DNA of 64,000 bases. It comes from Topomyia yanbarensis (Eukaryota; Arthropoda; Insecta; Diptera; Culicidae). Under the pieces are notes generated by a model, which did no database searches, was not told the DNA's origin, and saw only the letters and a program-made list of their open reading frames with translations. The translations under genes and the position numbers were made by a program. The stretch lies in the NCBI RefSeq assembly GCF_030247195.1, contig NC_080672.1:92204113-92268112 (forward strand), given 5' to 3'. Shown here piece after piece: positions 59,238 to 64,000 of the stretch; positions within the stretch are counted from its first letter, which is position 1, and each line of letters begins with the position of its first letter.

Positions 59238-59765
59238 TGTATATGTATGTGCATCACACAACCGAATAGTTTTTTTCAGTATGTGTCAACCTCGACATGT
59301 TCCGTATGTGGGTTGATTCGCGCGATTCCTGTGATTGTATTAGTACCGAGTCAAACCAGCCACAATTTTGGCTAGTTTCTGTTCATATTCTAGCTAGTTT
59401 CTACCGGAATACACTCAGAAACCAGCCGGAATTCCAAATTTTGACTAGGTACGTTAGATTGCATAAAAAAATTAATCTCGATGTCGAACTCTATTTTACC
59501 GGACTCTCGCCTTGGATTCCAGAAGCCTGGTTCTGATTTAGGCCCAGACTCCGAATCCGGGACAGATAACTGATTCGGACTAGTCTATGGATCCGAACAG
59601 GTATAATTTGGCTCAGGACCAGATTCCGAATCAAACATATTCCCTCTCCTATTGTCAAGTCCGGAACTGAGCCAGGCCAAGACTTGGTGTTTAGTTCCTG
59701 CCAAGTGTCTAGATCCGGACTGTCGGTTCGGATACGCGGATCCAAACCGTAGACAGGGTTGAACT
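59238..59765. repeat. GGATCCGGACCAGT-type dispersed repeat, copy B
   Basis: Aligns with 46190-46690: TGTATGTGCATCACACAA, ATGTGTCAACCTCGAC, TAGTACCGAGTCAAACCAGC, ending GGTTCGGATACGCGGATCC. The tandem part is shorter. The 58648 foldback element lies at its left edge. Confidence 0.65.
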
Positions 59766-60310
59766 TGAACTTGATATGTCTGGCAAAATTCGTCACTTGA
59801 CAGCGACCTCAAAACCATCGAAATTTGATATACTTCTAGTCTTCTAGAATTTTAAATTTGGAAAATATAACCAAAATTTCCAAAATGTGTTATCGTTTGT
59901 GTTACATTAAAATTTTTGTGTTTTTTTTTATTTTTTACATTTTTACGACATACAATTAGCTAGAGATTACTGGGTAGGGAAAGTTATGAAAATTAGAGCC
60001 ATAGTACTCAAGTAAGTGCAAAGATGTGAATTATACATATCGGAAAACTAGAAGTGGCAGGGTCATTAGAACAGGCTTAATATCGTACGGGCTTAACTTT
60101 TGTCTTCTGCTGATGAGGGTCGAGCTTAGGCAGCATAACTACGAATCACTCGAGTTCACAGCATGTCCCCTGGCATAGACAGACTTGTCTATCTTTTTGT
60201 GTATTTCTATAATTTAAAAATCTGGCAAAATGTGCTGGTTGAGTGTGAGCCAATTTGTAAATGCGAAAACGTATCGTGTAGCGGAAACCGAATCCAATCT
60301 TAAAACCTAA
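59766..60310. repeat. CTGGCAAAAT-type repeat and flank
   Basis: 59780-59900 matches 11430-11540. At 60235-60300 GAGTGTGAGCCAATTT and GTATCGTGTAG resemble 46840-46890 (GAGTGTGAGCCGATCTT, GTGTCGTGTAG), so copy B of the neighbouring repeat may continue after an insertion. Confidence 0.4.
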
Positions 60311-60985
60311 AATGCAGCTTAAAACTTTATCATAGTCTGCTGAACTACGTAAAAATAATGAGCATTTGATGGAAAAGTTGTTGCGCGTATAATTTACATA
60401 TATAATAAAAATTTACGACTTCTCGGAAAATATTCCACGCTTTCGTTAATACGATTTCGTTGTCTTGTCTTCTAGAGTGCTCATCGATGTTTCTCTCACT
60501 AATACGTCAACGAGCCGGCACCAGTAGCCACGTTTCTTGGCCTTCATAAACATCTCCAATAACGTTGCGAATGTTACGTACTGTCGATAGCTAGCGGGTA
60601 TCCCGTCATCTCGGAAGGTTTTACACGCGACGGTCTTCTCCTGTTCCACGACGGATTGGGAAAATGTTTTTGGGAGTTGGAACCGGGTACTCGTTTCGTC
60701 TGAGCTTGAATGTGCGGTATCGAGAATTACGTCTGACAAATACTTATACTATTCCTCTGGGGGAATTATCCTTGTCGATTCGACAGTTTCGGATATCGTG
60801 GTAGCCTAGCTTTTCCAATTCGTGTTTTGTGTGAGGTCATGTCCAATGTTGGTGACAACGAAAACTACGAATGGAAGGTGGGGATCAGGAATTACCTTAC
60901 ACGTACAATCTATCAGTAGCGAACTCGAGCAGAGAGATACATCTAAAGCGCTTGGACGTATAAACCCGTGTTCTAACTTGTCAAA
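60311..60985. other. Unclassified stretch
   Basis: A minus frame at 60446-60739 (97 codons) shows no recognised domain. Confidence 0.3.
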
Positions 60986-61649
60986 TTAAGGGGACGTTCT
61001 CCTGGATTCGGCGAAAAATCAAACAATATTTGAGAATTTTTTATGGAAAAGCGAAAAGACATACGAACTTCTGCTTTTGATCATTAATTAGCTGTTTATC
61101 GATAATTAAAAAATAATTATTTTTTCGAAAATCAAAAATGGCGGCTTCAAAATCGCGGATTTCGTCGGTCTCTGCGCGCGAAACATCGTCCCACTTTGTC
61201 AATGCAGGGCCTCTCGTAGTTAACTGAAATGGAAAATGAATATAATTTATTAAAATAGATAAAATTTCCTATGACTTATACCTAATTTCAATAAATTTTA
61301 ATGAATAAAAAAAAGCAATTTACTAGACGTTATAGAAAAAAGTCAAATCGCTTTTTTCACTGTAATCTCGTTTAAAAATTATAAATAATAATTTGTTCAT
61401 GCCAATGTTGGGTCTAAGTCAGACTAAAAATATATACTTCCAAACATTTTTTAAATAAAGGAAAACAGATCAATAGAACAAGACCCATTGTTCATTTTGA
61501 ATTTTCCAAAAAAAAATCATTTTCTAATTATCGATAAATAACGAATATAAGATCAAAAGCAGAAGTTTGTATGTCTTTTCATTTTTTCCACGAAAAATTC
61601 TCAAATATTTCTTTGATTTTCCGCCGAATCCAGAAGAAGGTCCCCTTAA
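60986..61649. mobile_element. 664-bp TTAA palindromic MITE
   Basis: TTAA at both ends. TIR GGGGACGTTCTCCTGGATTC, right inverse GAATCCAGAAGAAGGTCCCC. Arms of about 120 bp continue through ATCAAA, CTTCTGCTTTTGATC and TATCGATAA. TTAA target suggests a piggyBac-type transposase. Confidence 0.78.
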
Positions 61650-61761
61650 AGTTAATTAGCATGGATCGGTTATCATCACAAAATCGCACCATGAGAGTTA
61701 AAATCTCTTTAAACTAGTCGCGTTGCAGGCAGAGATTTTATGATATCATGAAGCTGTCGGT

Positions 61762-63081
61762 TAGGGTGTCCCAAAATGATATCATGTTAAAAAAGTCATC
61801 AGGCTCACTTCTTAAATGAAAGGTTAGGGTAGCAGGACCACTTTCTTCTTCGGAGTGAATTTGTTAAACGCTACTCTAATTTTGATTTTTTGTAAAATGG
61901 GCCGATTTTGGGTAAAATTTCAAATTCATGCTTGTTTAAGTGCTCCTGAACTGTGTTAGATTTTTTCAGTATTTTTTTATTTTTCTGGAGATCCAAATGG
62001 AGAAGTTTGGTTGTTAGTTTGTACAAATTATGGATTATAGGAGCGGCAGAGCCTTTAAAACTTAGTAAAAAGTTTAATTTTTGGTGTTTTTCATTAGTTT
62101 TTCTTCAAAACTGGGTATCCACAATTTTTTAAAAGTTTAGGAAACACTTCAAATAGTTGAGCCAAATATAGGGGCGTGGTTTTGCTGAAGAAAGTGTATA
62201 GCTACGGCTAATGGGGTATAAGTTATATAAGTTTTTGTTACATAACCTTCGACATTTTTAGCAATTCATCAAAAATAACAATGTTCCAAAATATAAAACA
62301 ATTTAAATATGCTTAGACCACATATTGTTTTTTTGGAAAATAGAAGGAAAATGATTAAAAACGGCGTTTTCTGTTTCTCTTTAGTGCGTCAAGATCGGGT
62401 TTAATGAGAATTTGATGAATTGTTGTACCATCAATTATAAAAATAATGATATCTTTACTAATGATGCCAAGTCTTTAATTATTTTCTAGTAAAAAGTTTC
62501 ATAATTTTCCTCCTATTTTGCACAAAACCAAATGCGGACTAAGCACACTTGAATTGTTTTATTATGTAGAACAGTGTTATTTTTTATGAATAGCATAAAA
62601 TATCAAAAGGTTATCTTGCAAAAACTTAAATAATTCATACCCCATTAGCCATAGATTTACACTTTCTTCAGCAAAAACACATTTGGCTCAACTATTTGAA
62701 GTGTTTCCTATACTTTGAAAATGTTGTAGATACCCAGTTTTGAAGAAAAACTAATGAAGAACACCAAAAATTAAACTTCTTACCAAGTTTTAAAGGCTCT
62801 GCCGCTCTTATAATCCACAATTTGTACAAACTAACTAACCAAACTTCTCCATTTGGATCTCCAGAAAAACAAAAAAATACTGTTCAGGAGCACTTCAACA
62901 AGCATGAACTTGAAATTTTACCCAAAATCGGCCCATTTTACAAAAAATCAAAATTCGCCACTAGTAGGGAGCGTTTTAACAAATTCACTCCGATGAAGAA
63001 AGTGGTTCTGATACCCTAACCTTCCATTTCAGAAGTGAGCCCGATGACTTTTTTGACATGATGTCATTTTGGGACACCCTA
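61762..63081. mobile_element. 1.32-kb foldback element with about 500-bp arms and 8-bp TSD
   Basis: TIR TAGGGTGTCCCAAAATGA and perfect TSD CTGTCGGT (61754-61761, 63082-63089). The arms are inverted over roughly 500 bp each, for example GGAGATCCAAATGGAGAAGT (61988) against ACTTCTCCATTTGGATCTCC (62844). Non-coding. hAT-like by TIR start and TSD length. Confidence 0.88.
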
Positions 63082-63089
63082 CTGTCGGT

Positions 63090-63639
63090 ACTCAACTGCA
63101 GTTTGAGAGGGACTGAAAATGGAAGCTATGCAAAATACTTTGACTTTGCCTTTTACTTGACAAGCGACAACTTCAATGCCTCTTATATAGGGAAGGGCAA
63201 TTCTGTAGAAACTTTTCGATCCTCAGAAGCTCTTCTTGATAGTTTTTACTGTCCGAGGAGGATAATCGGAGGATCAGTCAGAAGATTTAATAATGCCTGC
63301 ACAGAGACCGTTGTTTGACTGAAACAAATGAACACTTGGGAATTTTGGAGTTCCGCGAAGTGATGAGTGTTCCTTGTCGAATCTCAATATTCCGAGACTA
63401 GGAGCTACTTACTTCGGTTTTAACACAACAGTTACGAAATATGTTATTTTTTGTAACGTCGAAAGGAACATCTTTGGCCACTACAAGGAACTTAAGGAAA
63501 ATAAATGTTTCTTCTCTTCCCATAACTTCTATGCACATATTCTATTGGTCATGTGCGTCATCAGAGTCGTCCCCGTCAGTTGTCAAGAGAGTATAGAGGT
63601 TCGCGAAAAATGGCGGCTGAGTTCTTTAGTATTTCCATG
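63090..63639. other. Unclassified stretch, possibly LINE debris
   Basis: Short open frames without recognised domains, next to the gag-like remnant. Confidence 0.3.
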
Positions 63640-64000
63640 AAAGATCGCTTGGAACGTTCCCTAAGAGAACGTTTTGGTTTGTCTCCGCGAAGTTTGTGCG
63701 CGGGCCATATCGAGAGATCGTGCAGATTCTCCTCAAAGTAAAGACGTATTTCAGTATTCTGGAACGATGTTGATGGGGGGTATAATTTCATACCATCCCA
63801 AGCAGTTAATAACCGAAGGCAAACGCTTGCAATCCAGTCTTTTCACCAGTTGAGGTGAGGGGTTTCTAAAACAAGTAATCCCGTAACCTGGCAGGTTCTC
63901 GCAGGTTAAACTACCATCGGAAACAACGCCATCGATTTCGACTTCCCTAGCAGAGACATAGACACAATAGTCATTCGGAAAGAGCTCGCAGCAAACAATA
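63640..64000 (-). pseudogene. LINE ORF1 (gag-like) remnant, runs off the window
   Basis: Minus strand from 64000: CVYVSAREVEIDGVVSDGSL, then TCENLPGYGITCFRNPS, LVKRLDCKRLPSV and, after a frameshift near 63790, YPPSTSFQNTEIRLYFE. The SDGSLTCENLPGYG and LDCKRL phrases are, as far as I recall, typical of insect LINE ORF1 proteins just before their zinc knuckles. The knuckles are not found here. 5' part beyond the window. Confidence 0.4.

Overview
Eukaryotic (insect) nuclear DNA, AT-rich, dominated by transposable elements. The two conserved genes have insect-style short introns mixed with TE-filled long ones. A DD37E Tc1/mariner element, LINEs with short TAA/TAAA-type tails and many TTAA- and 8-bp-TSD MITEs suggest a dipteran with a large, repeat-rich genome, probably a mosquito or relative. 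This assignment is inference.

Genes. Both recognisable host genes lie on the minus strand. (1) The 5' part of host cell factor (HCF) has three coding exons (6841-6628, 5648-4944, 4874-4723) that encode a 357-residue six-bladed kelch propeller. A probable non-coding 5' exon ends at 8638. The rest of HCF is not seen before the window edge, so intron 3 is at least 4.7 kb. (2) A complete IFT74 gene has five exons (19816-19659, 19573-19456, 14881-13909, 13499-12979, 12913-12806). They join with consistent phase into 625 codons plus stop. A near-consensus RFX X-box lies about 100 bp upstream of its ATG. A possible plus-strand non-coding first exon of another gene lies at about 35.47-35.82 kb.

Repeats. 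1-2925: a MITE carrying a half-LINE (ORF1 only, 12-bp TSD) and a (TA)n tract of about 418 bp; its sister copy (17145-17624) lacks both. 3.7-4.07 kb: RTE-like endonuclease remnant. 10.3 and 30.1 kb: TTAA MITEs. IFT74 intron 2: two hAT MITEs, a LINE RNase H remnant and the sister MITE. 20-31 kb: decayed LINE pieces with nested insertions. 30880-33823: hAT-like element with GGGTTCGGGTCG arrays at both ends. 39.7-42.9 kb: minus-strand LINE EN/RT split by a 769-bp element, then a mariner fragment. 45.3-47.6 kb: large foldback element. 47.7-50.2 kb: RTE-like RT, tandem repeats and a near-complete mariner. 53.5-63.1 kb: a roughly 155-bp tandem array and five further palindromic elements. 63.6-64 kb: LINE ORF1-like remnant.

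No CRISPR, rRNA, operon or bacterial features are present. I recognised no tRNA by eye. Most open frames outside the two genes are repeat artefacts or TE debris.
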